NCBI RefSeq assembly: GCF_963668385.1
Contig: NZ_OY764327.1
Span: 2,418,001 to 2,482,000, forward strand
Source: an uncultured Carboxylicivirga sp.
GTDB lineage: Bacteria; Bacteroidota; Bacteroidia; Bacteroidales; Marinilabiliaceae
Length of the DNA: 64,000 nucleotides
Direction of reading: 5' to 3'
Below the pieces are notes generated by a model. The model was not told the DNA's origin. It did not search any database and saw only the letters and a program-made list of their open reading frames with translations. This document shows positions 46,367-54,784 of the stretch, in pieces; positions within the stretch are counted from its first letter, which is position 1; every line of letters starts with the position of its first letter. The position numbers were made by a program, and so were the translations under genes.

Positions 46367-48286
46367 TTATACTCTTTTCCCAAACATTTTAACAACTGTG
46401 AATAATACACCAATTGCCAGAATATATGATGCCCAAACAGGAAATCCTAATGCCACCGGAAGGGTACCAAAAAACATAGAAATAGCAGCAACCGTTAAAG
46501 CATATGGCATTTGAGTTCGTACATGATGAATATGATTACAAGAACAAGCCAAGGAGCTTAAAATAGTAGTGTCAGATATCGGAGAACAGTGATCGCCTAA
46601 AACCGAACCCGCTAAAACTGCAGAAACAACATTGTAAAAAAGCGGCATCACTTCATCGTGAGGTAATCCCGAATCTACTCCTAATTTCCAAATCGCAGGA
46701 AGCATTAATGGGTAAATAATAGCCATTGTTCCCCAGCTTGAGCCAGTACTAAAAGCAATAAAGGCTGAGAAAATAAATGTTAAGGCCGGAATGAAATATG
46801 GGCTGATGTTAATACTGGTTAGAATATGAGTGATGAAATGAGCTGTGTGAAGATGACTGGTCAAAAGAGCTAGCGACCATGCAAATGATAGAATTAGTAA
46901 TGCATTAAACATTGTTTTAAAGCCATTGATTACTCCTTCAATACTCTCTTTCATCGTTAACAAACGTTGTACAGAAGTAAGTATCATTGCTGAAAATACA
47001 CCCGATAAAGATGACCAAATTAAGGCATTAAAGACGTCGGCAGCACCAATGGTATGTGATAGCTTTGATGTAAACGATAAGTTATTACTCGCCCATGTAG
47101 CAGAATCCCATCCTGTATAAATTAATCCAATTAGAGTTCCTAATACAACAACTAAAATTGGTATGGCGGCATTGTACCATCTGGGAGTAATATCCTCTGA
47201 AACTTCCAACTCTTTTAGTATTTGAGGACCTCGTTTGTTGTCTTTCTGATTTATTTCAGGAGTGTGTTCTACTGCTTGTTTTTCGGCTGATAACATCGGA
47301 CCAAAGTCACGTTTTTGCCAAATGATTAAAGCTACAAAAACCAATGTCAAAATAGGGTAGAATGAGTATTGTAACGAATTTAGAAAAACAGAATAGGGGG
47401 TTGTATTTAATCCCAGATTAACAATTCCTTCCTGAATGTAACTTAATTCGGCACCAATCCATGTGGTAATAAATGCAATTGCAGCAATAGGTGCTGAAGT
47501 AGAGTCTACCAGGTAAGCGAGTTTTTCACGGGATATCTTAAGCCTATCAGTAACTGGGCGCATGGTATTGCCAACAACCAAGGTATTGGCATAATCATCA
47601 AAGAAAATTACAAGTCCCATCAAATAAGTAATAAACTGTCCTGACCGGCGGTTATTGGCATATCTCGAAAGGATATTAACAATTCCTTTCATTCCCCCGT
47701 TAAGTGAAATAAGGGTTACCATCCCTCCAATTAGCATACTAAATATGATAATAGAGATATGTCCGGGATCAAGTAATGCCTCCATCAGATACGTATCGAT
47801 AATAGCAAAAATCCCCTTGCCAATAGCTATAAAAAAGTTAGTTCCGGCATATTTAAAGATAGTTGCAGTACCAAATAACAATCCAACAAAAAGAGATGAA
47901 AATACTTCTTTGGTTATAAGGGCCATTATAATAGCAATTAATGGAGGAAGTATTGATAGCCATAGAGGGATTGGGTTGACGCTTTTGGTAATTACTTTTC
48001 CTGAACTTATTACTTGTATGTCAGAAGGTTCGATAAATGTAAAGTTGGTATGGTAACCTGCTTTATCTTTTTCAAGATGAACTCTTACCCCGTTGATGAG
48101 TAACCTTGGGGGCATATGTGTAATGTCATCAATACCTTCAATACTAATTTTTGAATCAACACCTTTCATTACCGCAGGAGGTAATTTAAGTTTAATATCA
48201 GTAGCATTTACGGTAACAGATAGAGAAAGAAAAGCGAAAGTAAAAAGCAAAATGCGCTTAAGGGCAGATTTAAAAGTAAGTGCCAT
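46367..48286 (-). CDS. NhaC-family Na+/H+ antiporter with exported N-terminal domain
   Basis: The ATG at 48286 gives 639 residues. A signal peptide (about 1-28, ending VNA) and a roughly 85-residue beta-rich exported domain (about 29-110; DIKLKLPPAVMKGVDSKISI, PRLLINGVRVHLEKD) come before the transporter. The antiporter part has 11-12 helices and family motifs: PLWLSILPPLIAIIMALITKE, GLVIFFDDYANTLVVGNTMR, LVDSTSAPIAAIAFITTW, FSTGSSWGTMAIIYPL and LGDHCSPISDTTILSSLA. NhaC proteins exchange Na+ for H+ across the inner membrane. The usual length is about 450-530 residues, so the exported domain is an addition. In a cell with Na+-NQR it may link the Na+ and proton gradients. Confidence 0.9.
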   Translation of the reverse strand: MALTFKSALKRILLFTFAFLSLSVTVNATDIKLKLPPAVMKGVDSKISIEGIDDITHMPPRLLINGVRVHLEKDKAGYHTNFTFIEPSDIQVISSGKVITKSVNPIPLWLSILPPLIAIIMALITKEVFSSLFVGLLFGTATIFKYAGTNFFIAIGKGIFAIIDTYLMEALLDPGHISIIIFSMLIGGMVTLISLNGGMKGIVNILSRYANNRRSGQFITYLMGLVIFFDDYANTLVVGNTMRPVTDRLKISREKLAYLVDSTSAPIAAIAFITTWIGAELSYIQEGIVNLGLNTTPYSVFLNSLQYSFYPILTLVFVALIIWQKRDFGPMLSAEKQAVEHTPEINQKDNKRGPQILKELEVSEDITPRWYNAAIPILVVVLGTLIGLIYTGWDSATWASNNLSFTSKLSHTIGAADVFNALIWSSLSGVFSAMILTSVQRLLTMKESIEGVINGFKTMFNALLILSFAWSLALLTSHLHTAHFITHILTSINISPYFIPALTFIFSAFIAFSTGSSWGTMAIIYPLMLPAIWKLGVDSGLPHDEVMPLFYNVVSAVLAGSVLGDHCSPISDTTILSSLACSCNHIHHVRTQMPYALTVAAISMFFGTLPVALGFPVWASYILAIGVLFTVVKMFGKRV

Positions 48287-48417
48287 ATTTAAATTATAGA
48301 TTAATCTTTTGCGTGAAATAAAAATCAAATTTTTGAAGTAACAAATAATTTATCAATCAATTTTTTTGCCAAACTGTTGAATGAAATGTGAATATGTATT
48401 AAATTAAACAAATAATA

Positions 48418-48433
48418 CATCAGAGATCTGATG
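48418..48433. promoter_or_regulatory. Near-palindrome upstream of yqgE
   Basis: CATCAGA-GA-TCTGATG is a perfect 7-bp inverted repeat around a GA centre, 68 bp before the yqgE start in a 214-bp divergent region with nhaC. It could be an operator; no regulator is identified. Confidence 0.35.
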
Positions 48434-48500
48434 GTAAAGGCTTGATTCATAGGTTGGGGGGTTATAATTTAAATAGGGAATTAATTAAGGAATTTACTAA

Positions 48501-49094
48501 ATGAAAGATTTGGGGTTTAATATTTTTGACACACATTTACCAAAGGTAGAGCCCATGAAAGGTAGAATTTTAATTGCTGAACCCTTTCTACAGGGGCCGT
48601 ATTTCAATAGATCCATTGTTTTTTTAACCGAACATGGTGATGAAGGTGCCGTTGGTTTTGTTTTAAACAAATCGTCGGATCTATATCCGGATGAAGTTAT
48701 TGAAGATCTGTTTAGCTTCAAAGGCGAAATGTTTATAGGAGGACCTGTATCATCAAATACACTGCATTATCTACATACTTTAGGAGATAAGGTGCCCGGA
48801 GCTGTGCATATTATCGACAATATATATTGGGGTGGAGATTTTGATGTTATTAAAGATATGATTAATGATGGTGAAGCAGATTATCACTCTGTGAAATTTT
48901 TTGCCGGTTATTCAGGATGGTCACCGGGGCAGTTGGAGGCAGAGATTGAAGAGAAATCGTGGATTGTATCAACCTTAGATGGTAAAACAATTATGGAAGG
49001 TGATGTGGATGATTTCTGGAAGCAAACAATGGAAAGTTTGGGAGATGTTTTTCGTGTATGGACTACTTTTCCTGAAAATCCTTCAAATAATTAG
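48501..49094 (+). CDS. YqgE/AlgH-family protein (DUF179)
   Basis: The 197-residue cytoplasmic protein has the family motifs MKGRILIAEPFLQGPYFNRS, VFLTEHGDEGAVGFVLNKSS, the MFIGGPVSSNTLHYLHT block and FAGYSGWSPGQLEAEIEEKS. The function of this widespread family is unsettled; AlgH was linked to alginate regulation. The last 32 bp overlap the 3' end of the aminotransferase gene on the other strand, so transcripts converge with no room for a terminator. Confidence 0.92.
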   Translation: MKDLGFNIFDTHLPKVEPMKGRILIAEPFLQGPYFNRSIVFLTEHGDEGAVGFVLNKSSDLYPDEVIEDLFSFKGEMFIGGPVSSNTLHYLHTLGDKVPGAVHIIDNIYWGGDFDVIKDMINDGEADYHSVKFFAGYSGWSPGQLEAEIEEKSWIVSTLDGKTIMEGDVDDFWKQTMESLGDVFRVWTTFPENPSNN

Positions 49095-49941
49095 AAGCAT
49101 GCTCATTTAGTTGTTTGTTAATTTCTTTTATCCTGTTGCAGAAATAGCGTTTGTTGTTAAAGCCTACAATCCACTGTACGCCATAAATTGAGTTGCTGAT
49201 AAAAATTTCGTCGGCTTCTAATAATTCATTTGTGGTTGTACCGTCTACTTCAATAAGGCAATATGCTTTAGTTCTTAAAATTGAAAGAATTTGTTTACGC
49301 ATTATTCCATCTACACATCCGGTAGTACGGCGAGGTGTAAAAATGCAATCATCTTTTATCCAATATAGATTGGATGCGAGTGTTTCGATTATTTGGTTTT
49401 CTTCGTTTGATATTAATACTTCATCCCACTTGTTTTCTTTCTTGCACAAACCTGCCATTACAAATAGTAATGAGTTGGCCGATTTATAAGGTGAAAAACG
49501 GTTGATACTTTTTTTATCATCAGTGTAATTCCCAATTAATAAACCTTTAGAATTAAGTGAATAATAATGAGATTCGATATTTGAAGTTTCAATTAAGTAC
49601 TGAGCTCGGTTACCTGCCGGAGTATACAAACCTCCATCTTCGCGAAAAACAGTTAAACGAACTCTAACATCTCCAAACAGTCTGTTTTTACTTATTAATG
49701 AGCGTATCTGTTCACGTAAATCATTAATGGGAGGTAAGCTGCGCGATTGCATTTTTAAAAGCATCATTCCGCTTAAAAGGCGCTGATAATGATCTTCGAA
49801 AAACATTGGAATCTGATGAATACACCTGATGGTTTCAAATAAAGCATCGCCATATCTGAAAGCCCGGTTGCTAGCTTTTAATATGCCTTGATCAGCTTTG
49901 AATTTTTGGCCGTTTAAACAGATGTATTGCGCTGTATTCAT
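49063..49941 (-). CDS. Class IV aminotransferase (PabC/IlvE-like)
   Basis: The 292-residue PLP enzyme has AFRYGDALFETIR, VRVRLTVFREDGGLYTP, the PLP lysine in FSPYKSANSLLF and the cofactor-binding ETLASNLYWI, RRTTGCVDGIMRKQIL and ELLEADEIFISNS motifs. The lengths and motifs fit 4-amino-4-deoxychorismate lyase (folate pathway) best, but branched-chain or D-amino acid aminotransferase cannot be excluded. It overlaps the HAD phosphatase gene by 4 bp (ATGA), which indicates translational coupling. It is the last gene of the likely amn-holA-rhomboid-HAD operon. Confidence 0.85.
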   Translation of the reverse strand: MNTAQYICLNGQKFKADQGILKASNRAFRYGDALFETIRCIHQIPMFFEDHYQRLLSGMMLLKMQSRSLPPINDLREQIRSLISKNRLFGDVRVRLTVFREDGGLYTPAGNRAQYLIETSNIESHYYSLNSKGLLIGNYTDDKKSINRFSPYKSANSLLFVMAGLCKKENKWDEVLISNEENQIIETLASNLYWIKDDCIFTPRRTTGCVDGIMRKQILSILRTKAYCLIEVDGTTTNELLEADEIFISNSIYGVQWIVGFNNKRYFCNRIKEINKQLNEHASNYLKDFQEK

Positions 49942-50432
49942 CCTTCAATAATAGATTTGCATACAGGTACAATGGAATGATTCTTTTCAATTTTAAAGCA
50001 TTGTTTTAAGCCTGCGTTTTTGCCAGCTTCAACATCTCGAGGCGAATCGCCAATCATATACGATTGTGATTTATCAATCTGATGCTCTTCAATTGCTTTT
50101 AAAATCATACCCGGTTTTGGTTTTCTGCAGTCGCAGTCGGCAATTTTATTATGGTGAGGGCAATAGTAGATGTCGGTTATGTTGATACCTGCTTCTTTCA
50201 TCAGACCTAAAAAATGTTGATGCACTTTGGCAACATCGTCTTCTGTATATTCACCTTTGGCTACACCACCCTGATTGGTTATTACTATGATTTTAAAACC
50301 ATTGTTTTGCATCATTTGTAAACCTTCGATAATCCCCTCGTTTAGTTTAAAATTCTCGGGTTTAAATATGTAATAGTGACCTTCGTCGTTATTGATTACA
50401 CCATCTCTATCAATAAATAAGGCTTTGTGCAT
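49938..50432 (-). CDS. HAD-IIIA phosphatase (GmhB-like)
   Basis: The 164-residue enzyme has the HAD motifs FIDRDGVINNDEG (nucleophile and acid Asp), IIVITNQGGVAKG and MIGDSPRDVEAGKNAG. It also has the GmhB-type zinc loop YCPHHNKIADCDCRKPKPGM. GmhB removes the 7-phosphate of heptose 1,7-bisphosphate in LPS core synthesis; close relatives are histidinol phosphatases. No other heptose gene is in the window. It overlaps the aminotransferase gene by 4 bp and starts 12 bp after the rhomboid gene. Confidence 0.88.
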   Translation of the reverse strand: MHKALFIDRDGVINNDEGHYYIFKPENFKLNEGIIEGLQMMQNNGFKIIVITNQGGVAKGEYTEDDVAKVHQHFLGLMKEAGINITDIYYCPHHNKIADCDCRKPKPGMILKAIEEHQIDKSQSYMIGDSPRDVEAGKNAGLKQCFKIEKNHSIVPVCKSIIEG

Positions 50433-50444
50433 TTTGTTGTTCTG

Positions 50445-51059
50445 TTAAAATGAAACAAGTTGGCTTATGAAATAAAGAATGAGTCGAGGTTCGAATATAA
50501 TGGGGAACAGAAAGCCGTAAACGGCTCCCCAAAAATGAGCATCATGGCCAATGTTATCAATATTCTTTTTCGACATAATACGCGAATACACTAAGTAAGC
50601 AATTCCTATCACAATTCCTGGAATCGGTATCGGAATAAAAAATAAATAGATGGGGCTATACGGATCGTAAAGAATACTGGCAAAAACTACTGCGGAAACA
50701 GCGCCTGATGCTCCCAGTGCATTGTAATTATAATTGTCTTTTTCTTTAGCAAACGAGTATAGGCTTGAAACTACAATAGCCGATAGAAAGAAAAACAGGA
50801 ACAGTATATTTGAATTACCCGCCAGCGATTGAGAGAAATACGTAATAACGGATTCGCCAAACGAATAAAGCACAAACATGTTAAAAAAAAGGTGCATCCA
50901 GTCGGCATGAAAAAAGCCATGACTAATCATGCGAATGTATTCTTTTCGATGTTTGATTTGATAAGCATTAAATTGGTATCTGTAAATCAGTTCAGACTGA
51001 CTAAATCCAGCAATACTAATTGCGCTAATGGCAATAATAAGTATGATGACAATATTCAT
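50445..51059 (-). CDS. Rhomboid-family intramembrane serine protease
   Basis: The 204-residue membrane protein shows six helices. The active site is visible: HADWMHLFFNMFVLYSFGES (the HxxxN motif region), the serine in NALGASGAVSAVVFAS (GASG) and the histidine in AHFWGAVYGFLF. Rhomboids cleave substrates inside or at the edge of the membrane. The substrate is unknown. The gene sits 15 bp after holA and 12 bp before the HAD gene, all co-oriented. Confidence 0.92.
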   Translation of the reverse strand: MNIVIILIIAISAISIAGFSQSELIYRYQFNAYQIKHRKEYIRMISHGFFHADWMHLFFNMFVLYSFGESVITYFSQSLAGNSNILFLFFFLSAIVVSSLYSFAKEKDNYNYNALGASGAVSAVVFASILYDPYSPIYLFFIPIPIPGIVIGIAYLVYSRIMSKKNIDNIGHDAHFWGAVYGFLFPIIFEPRLILYFISQLVSF

Positions 51060-51074
51060 TTATGATCGACTTTT

Positions 51075-52076
51075 TTAGTGCATGATTTTAAAAATTAACT
51101 CTTTTAAGAGTTCACCTGGTTCAGTTGTTGAGCTATCAAATCCTTTTGATTTCATATCGTATTCGCGCAAAATACTAATGATTTGAACCACTTTTCGGGC
51201 TGGATAATTTTTGGCTCCTGTAACATAATCCTGAACAAAGAAAGGATTTATTTTAAGTGCCGCAGCTACATTGTTTTTCGATTTATCGGGTAGATAGTAA
51301 TACGAAAGTAATTTTAAAAATGCTCCAAACAAGTTAATAATTGTAACCTGTATGGGATAGGCTTTAGGGTTTTTACCAAAAGCCAGTACTATTTTGTTGG
51401 CTTTAGCAATGTCGCGATACAAAACTGCTTTTTGTAACTCAAAGTTGTTGTAATCTTTACTAACGCCTATATTTTTTTCGATATGAGAAGCATCTATCTG
51501 TTTTACTGAACTACCAATAGCCAATTCAAGTTTGTCTAACTCATGGGTTATTTTTGATAGATCGGTACCCAAAAACTCAGCTAATAGGGCAGATGCTTTT
51601 GCATCGATGGTTTTTCCTTTATTTTGAAGATAAGCGCTTACCCATTTAGGTATTTCGTAATCGCGAAGTGTTTTTGACTCGAAAAGGACTCCGTTTTTGT
51701 TGATGGTTTTATAGAGTTTCTTGCGTTTGTCGAGGGTTTTGTATCGGTAATTAATTACCAATAAGGTTGAATTGAGAGGATTCTCGGCGTAAATAGCGAG
51801 ATCCTCAATTTTGGCAATGTTCTGAGCTTCTTTGACAATGATAACCTGATGTTGCGACATCATTGGAAAACGACGGGCTGCCATAATAATATCTTCAGCC
51901 TCCACATCTTTTCCGTAAAGAATGGTTTGATTAAAACCTTTTTCTTCTTCGGTTAATACATTGTTGGCAATGTAATTGGTTATCTGGTCAATAAAATAAC
52001 CTTCATCGCCCATCAGAAAATAGATTGGCTTGTATTGTTTTTGCTTTAAATCTTTTAAGATTTGTTCAAAAGTCAT
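51075..52076 (-). CDS. holA: DNA polymerase III delta subunit
   Basis: HolA opens the beta clamp in the clamp-loader complex. The 333-residue protein has the typical opening MTFEQILKDLKQKQYKPIYF, LMGDEGYFIDQITNYI and ARRFPMMSQHQVIIVKEAQN, then LLVINYRYKTLDKRKKLYKT and the domain III segment LEFGT-like LLAEFLGTDLSKITHELDKL. It is downstream of amn by 13 bp. Confidence 0.93.
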   Translation of the reverse strand: MTFEQILKDLKQKQYKPIYFLMGDEGYFIDQITNYIANNVLTEEEKGFNQTILYGKDVEAEDIIMAARRFPMMSQHQVIIVKEAQNIAKIEDLAIYAENPLNSTLLVINYRYKTLDKRKKLYKTINKNGVLFESKTLRDYEIPKWVSAYLQNKGKTIDAKASALLAEFLGTDLSKITHELDKLELAIGSSVKQIDASHIEKNIGVSKDYNNFELQKAVLYRDIAKANKIVLAFGKNPKAYPIQVTIINLFGAFLKLLSYYYLPDKSKNNVAAALKINPFFVQDYVTGAKNYPARKVVQIISILREYDMKSKGFDSSTTEPGELLKELIFKIMH

Positions 52077-52089
52077 TTGTCAATCTGTA

Positions 52090-52866
52090 TTAATTATCAA
52101 ATTTCAGGTGTTTCACTGATTTGCCATTATGTTGAATGGTATCCATTGCTTTAATACCAATTCGAAGATGATCTTCTACATAATTGGCGGTTACTTTTTT
52201 GTCGCTGGCTTCGGTTTTTACACCTGCCGAAATCATTGGTTGATCAGATACTAAAAGTAAGGCTCCGGTTGGAATGCCATTGGCAAATCCAACAGTAAAA
52301 ATGGTTGCAGTTTCCATATCAATGGCCAAAGCACGTGTTTTAGTCAGGTATTCCTTAAATTGATCATCAAATTCCCAAACTCGTCTGTTCATAGTAAAAA
52401 CAGTACCCGTCCAATAATCCTTTTCTCGGTCACGAATGGTACTGGATACAGCACGTTGCAAGCTAAATGCAGGTAAGGCAGGAACTTCTGGTGGAAGATA
52501 ATCATTAGATGTACCATCATTACGAATAGCAGCTATGGGTAACACAAGGTCACCGAGTTTACTTTTCTTTTTTAATCCACCACATTTTCCTAAAAATAAT
52601 ACAGCTTTAGGCATGATTGCACTTAGCAAATCCATCATTGTAGCTGCATTAGGACTACCCATACCAAAATTAATGATAGTAACTCCATTGGCTGAGCAGT
52701 TGGGCATATTGCCATTTTTACCAAGAATGGGCGCATCATACCATTGCGAGAATAACTCAACGTAATGATTGAAGTTCGTTAGTAAAATATACGGCGTAAA
52801 ATCTTCCAGCTTTCTACCTGTATAACGGGGTAACCAATTATCAACAATTTCTTGTTTTGTCTTCAT
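52090..52866 (-). CDS. amn: AMP nucleosidase, short form
   Basis: The ATG at 52866 gives 258 residues, the usual size of the short Bacteroidota form; a GTG two codons earlier is possible. It is a nucleoside phosphorylase-like fold: TIINFGMGSPNAATMMDLLS, AVLFLGKCGGLKKKSKLGD, LPIAAIRNDGTSNDYLPPEV, the purine and ribose motif ALAIDMETATIFTVGF, and the acid in LLVSDQPMISAGVK. It splits AMP to adenine and ribose 5-phosphate. It heads a probable five-gene operon. Confidence 0.92.
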   Translation of the reverse strand: MKTKQEIVDNWLPRYTGRKLEDFTPYILLTNFNHYVELFSQWYDAPILGKNGNMPNCSANGVTIINFGMGSPNAATMMDLLSAIMPKAVLFLGKCGGLKKKSKLGDLVLPIAAIRNDGTSNDYLPPEVPALPAFSLQRAVSSTIRDREKDYWTGTVFTMNRRVWEFDDQFKEYLTKTRALAIDMETATIFTVGFANGIPTGALLLVSDQPMISAGVKTEASDKKVTANYVEDHLRIGIKAMDTIQHNGKSVKHLKFDN

Positions 52867-53004
52867 AGGCACTTATTATTGATGTGAATAAAGGCTTCGC
52901 TGGGTGTTGAGGTAAAACAGCCCGGTTTCGAAGCTTGATTTTTATTAATTCGCTAAGGTAACTTTTTCTCCCTAATTTGATTTACTTTGTTGAAAAAATA
53001 GAGG

Positions 53005-53463
53005 ATGCAAAAACTCAATCTTCCTACCTTTGAGTTTAGGTTTAGAAAGCATGAAGGAAAAAACCAGATATTTGATGTGATACGAAAGAAATTTGTGGCA
53101 TTAACTCCGGAAGAATGGGTGCGTCAGAACTTAATTTCATTTTTAATACAACATCAGAATTATTCGGCAGGATTAATTGCTGTTGAAATGCCTGTAAAAG
53201 TAAATGGGTTAAATCAACGGGCTGATATTGTGGTATACAATCGCAAGGGTAAACCATCTATGATAATTGAGTGTAAAGCTCCATCGGTAGCAATAACCAA
53301 GCATGTTTTTGATCAGGCAGCTCGTTACAATATGAAATTGAAAGTAGAGTACCTAATGGTAAGTAATGGATTGCAGCATTTTTGCGCTCAATTAAATGAC
53401 GATATGGGTAACTATGAAATGTTACGTGAGATACCAAAAGTTGAACAAGTTGTGGTTGGATAA
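53005..53463 (+). CDS. Stand-alone HsdR_N-type restriction-like nuclease domain
   Basis: The 152-residue protein is only the N-terminal domain of type I restriction HsdR. It has EEWVRQNLISFLIQHQNY, a D-x-V strand in NQRADIVVYNRKG, and the catalytic IIECKAP of the PD-(D/E)xK fold, followed by HVFDQAARYNMKLKVEYLMV. There are no helicase motors, methylase or specificity genes next to it, so it is not a classical type I system. I recall such lone HsdR_N genes near holA in many Bacteroidota, which hints at a housekeeping DNA-end role. It is divergent from the amn-holA operon and ends 4 bp from the end of the CapA-like gene. Confidence 0.8.
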   Translation: MQKLNLPTFEFRFRKHEGKNQIFDVIRKKFVALTPEEWVRQNLISFLIQHQNYSAGLIAVEMPVKVNGLNQRADIVVYNRKGKPSMIIECKAPSVAITKHVFDQAARYNMKLKVEYLMVSNGLQHFCAQLNDDMGNYEMLREIPKVEQVVVG

Positions 53464-53467
53464 AACG

Positions 53468-54610
53468 TTAAATCTTTTTTGGAGATTTGATTAGAACCAT
53501 ACCAACTTCGTTTCCTTTTAATGCATTAAGTGGGATCTGGAAATTACGTTTATAAATATTCACATTGTTTTTAAATACTTTTCCGGCTTCTGTAATGTAT
53601 TCATTCAATCGGATACGGGCAGTTGAATCGGGCCAGTATGCACAGTTTTTATATCTGTCAGCAGGCAACACATAAAACTTCTTCTTTCCATTTTCGATTG
53701 GGGTATGCACCCAAGTAAGCTGATAATCGGCATTTGAAACATAAGTTGAATCTCCATCTTTGGTTAATTCAACCATAGCCATGGCTCCTCCATCTCGGGG
53801 AGCATCTCTTTGGTTTGAGATAAAATTACCAAGACTATAAACAACCAGCTGATTTTGATTTTCTGATTTTATCCACTGCATTGGCTGAACAACATGTGGG
53901 TGCGATCCTATAACAATGTCAATTCCTTTGTTCCATAAGAATTGGGTTATTTTCTTTTGTTCATAATTGGGACTAAGATTATATTCCCATCCCCAGTGAA
54001 GAAAAACAATCACTTTATCAACATTCATTGACTTGGCAGTGGTAATATCTTTTGCCATCAATGTTGTATCAATATGATTTACAATATTTGGAGGAGTTAC
54101 CTTAATTCCGTTGGTGCCATATGTGTAGTTTAAAATGGCTAAACGGAATCCTTTTTTCTCGATTATTAAAGGATTGTGTTCAGCTCGGTCAAGGCTATCT
54201 TTAAACACGCCGGTATGTGGTATGTTTTTCTGGTCAAGAATTTTAATGGTGCGTTCCAATCCTTTTCGCCTGCGATCAACACAGTGATTATTGGCCATCA
54301 CTAAAGCATCAATTCCAGCATCTACCAATGCGTCGGCCAAAGTATCGGGCGAAGAAAATTGTGGATAGCCTTTATGAGGAGGACCGGCTAAAGTAACTTC
54401 AAGGTTGGCAATTGCAATGTCAGCCGATTTAATATCATCTTTGATATATTGAAAACAACTTCGATAGTCATATTTACCGGTGGAATCAATTCTGGCCGAG
54501 TTGATTTGTGAGTCATGCCCCATTACATCACCCAAAAAAAGTAATTGAATTTTTTGTTGAGCTTGAATAGGTAAGTTTACCAGAATGAGAAGAAATACAA
54601 TATATCGCAT
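53468..54610 (-). CDS. CapA-family metallophosphatase-like protein
   Basis: The ATG at 54610 gives 380 residues with a signal peptide (MRYIVFLLILVNLPIQAQ). The CapA (poly-gamma-glutamate biosynthesis PgsA) fold is shown by LLFLGDVMGHD, IAIANLEVTLAGPPHKGYPQ, ALVMANNHCVDRRRKG, VFLHWGWEYNLSPNYEQ and IDIVIGSHPHVVQPMQW. Homologues serve in capsule or poly-gamma-glutamate export, but many Bacteroidota copies have no known substrate. No capsule genes are next to it. It converges on the HsdR_N gene. Confidence 0.85.
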   Translation of the reverse strand: MRYIVFLLILVNLPIQAQQKIQLLFLGDVMGHDSQINSARIDSTGKYDYRSCFQYIKDDIKSADIAIANLEVTLAGPPHKGYPQFSSPDTLADALVDAGIDALVMANNHCVDRRRKGLERTIKILDQKNIPHTGVFKDSLDRAEHNPLIIEKKGFRLAILNYTYGTNGIKVTPPNIVNHIDTTLMAKDITTAKSMNVDKVIVFLHWGWEYNLSPNYEQKKITQFLWNKGIDIVIGSHPHVVQPMQWIKSENQNQLVVYSLGNFISNQRDAPRDGGAMAMVELTKDGDSTYVSNADYQLTWVHTPIENGKKKFYVLPADRYKNCAYWPDSTARIRLNEYITEAGKVFKNNVNIYKRNFQIPLNALKGNEVGMVLIKSPKKI

Positions 54611-54661
54611 AATGTTGTTTTGCTGTAAAAATAGCAAACTCTTTTAGAAAAGGGGAATGTA

Positions 54662-54784
54662 AAAAGACTGAATCCTGAATGATATAAATTGGAGGTCATC
54701 TTGAGGGGGAACTCAATTAAACAGGAGAAAAAACTGTGTTTACACTACCTCTTATTTATACTTGTATTCAGGATTCAGATTTTT
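54662..54784 (-). terminator. Possible long-loop terminator after the chemoreceptor gene
   Basis: Two perfect 13-bp inverted copies (CTGAATCCTGAAT at 54668-54680 and its complement at 54766-54778) enclose 85 nt, and on the minus strand the second arm ends in TCTTTTT. The arms reach the chemoreceptor stop codon. Confidence 0.5.

Noticed and set aside
47655-48056. 133-codon plus-strand frame opposite nhaC
   Set aside because: The sense strand encodes conserved NhaC helices; the antisense frame is a by-product of hydrophobic codons.
53005-53463. Type I restriction-modification system
   Set aside because: Only an HsdR_N domain is present; no methylase, specificity subunit or helicase motor lies nearby.
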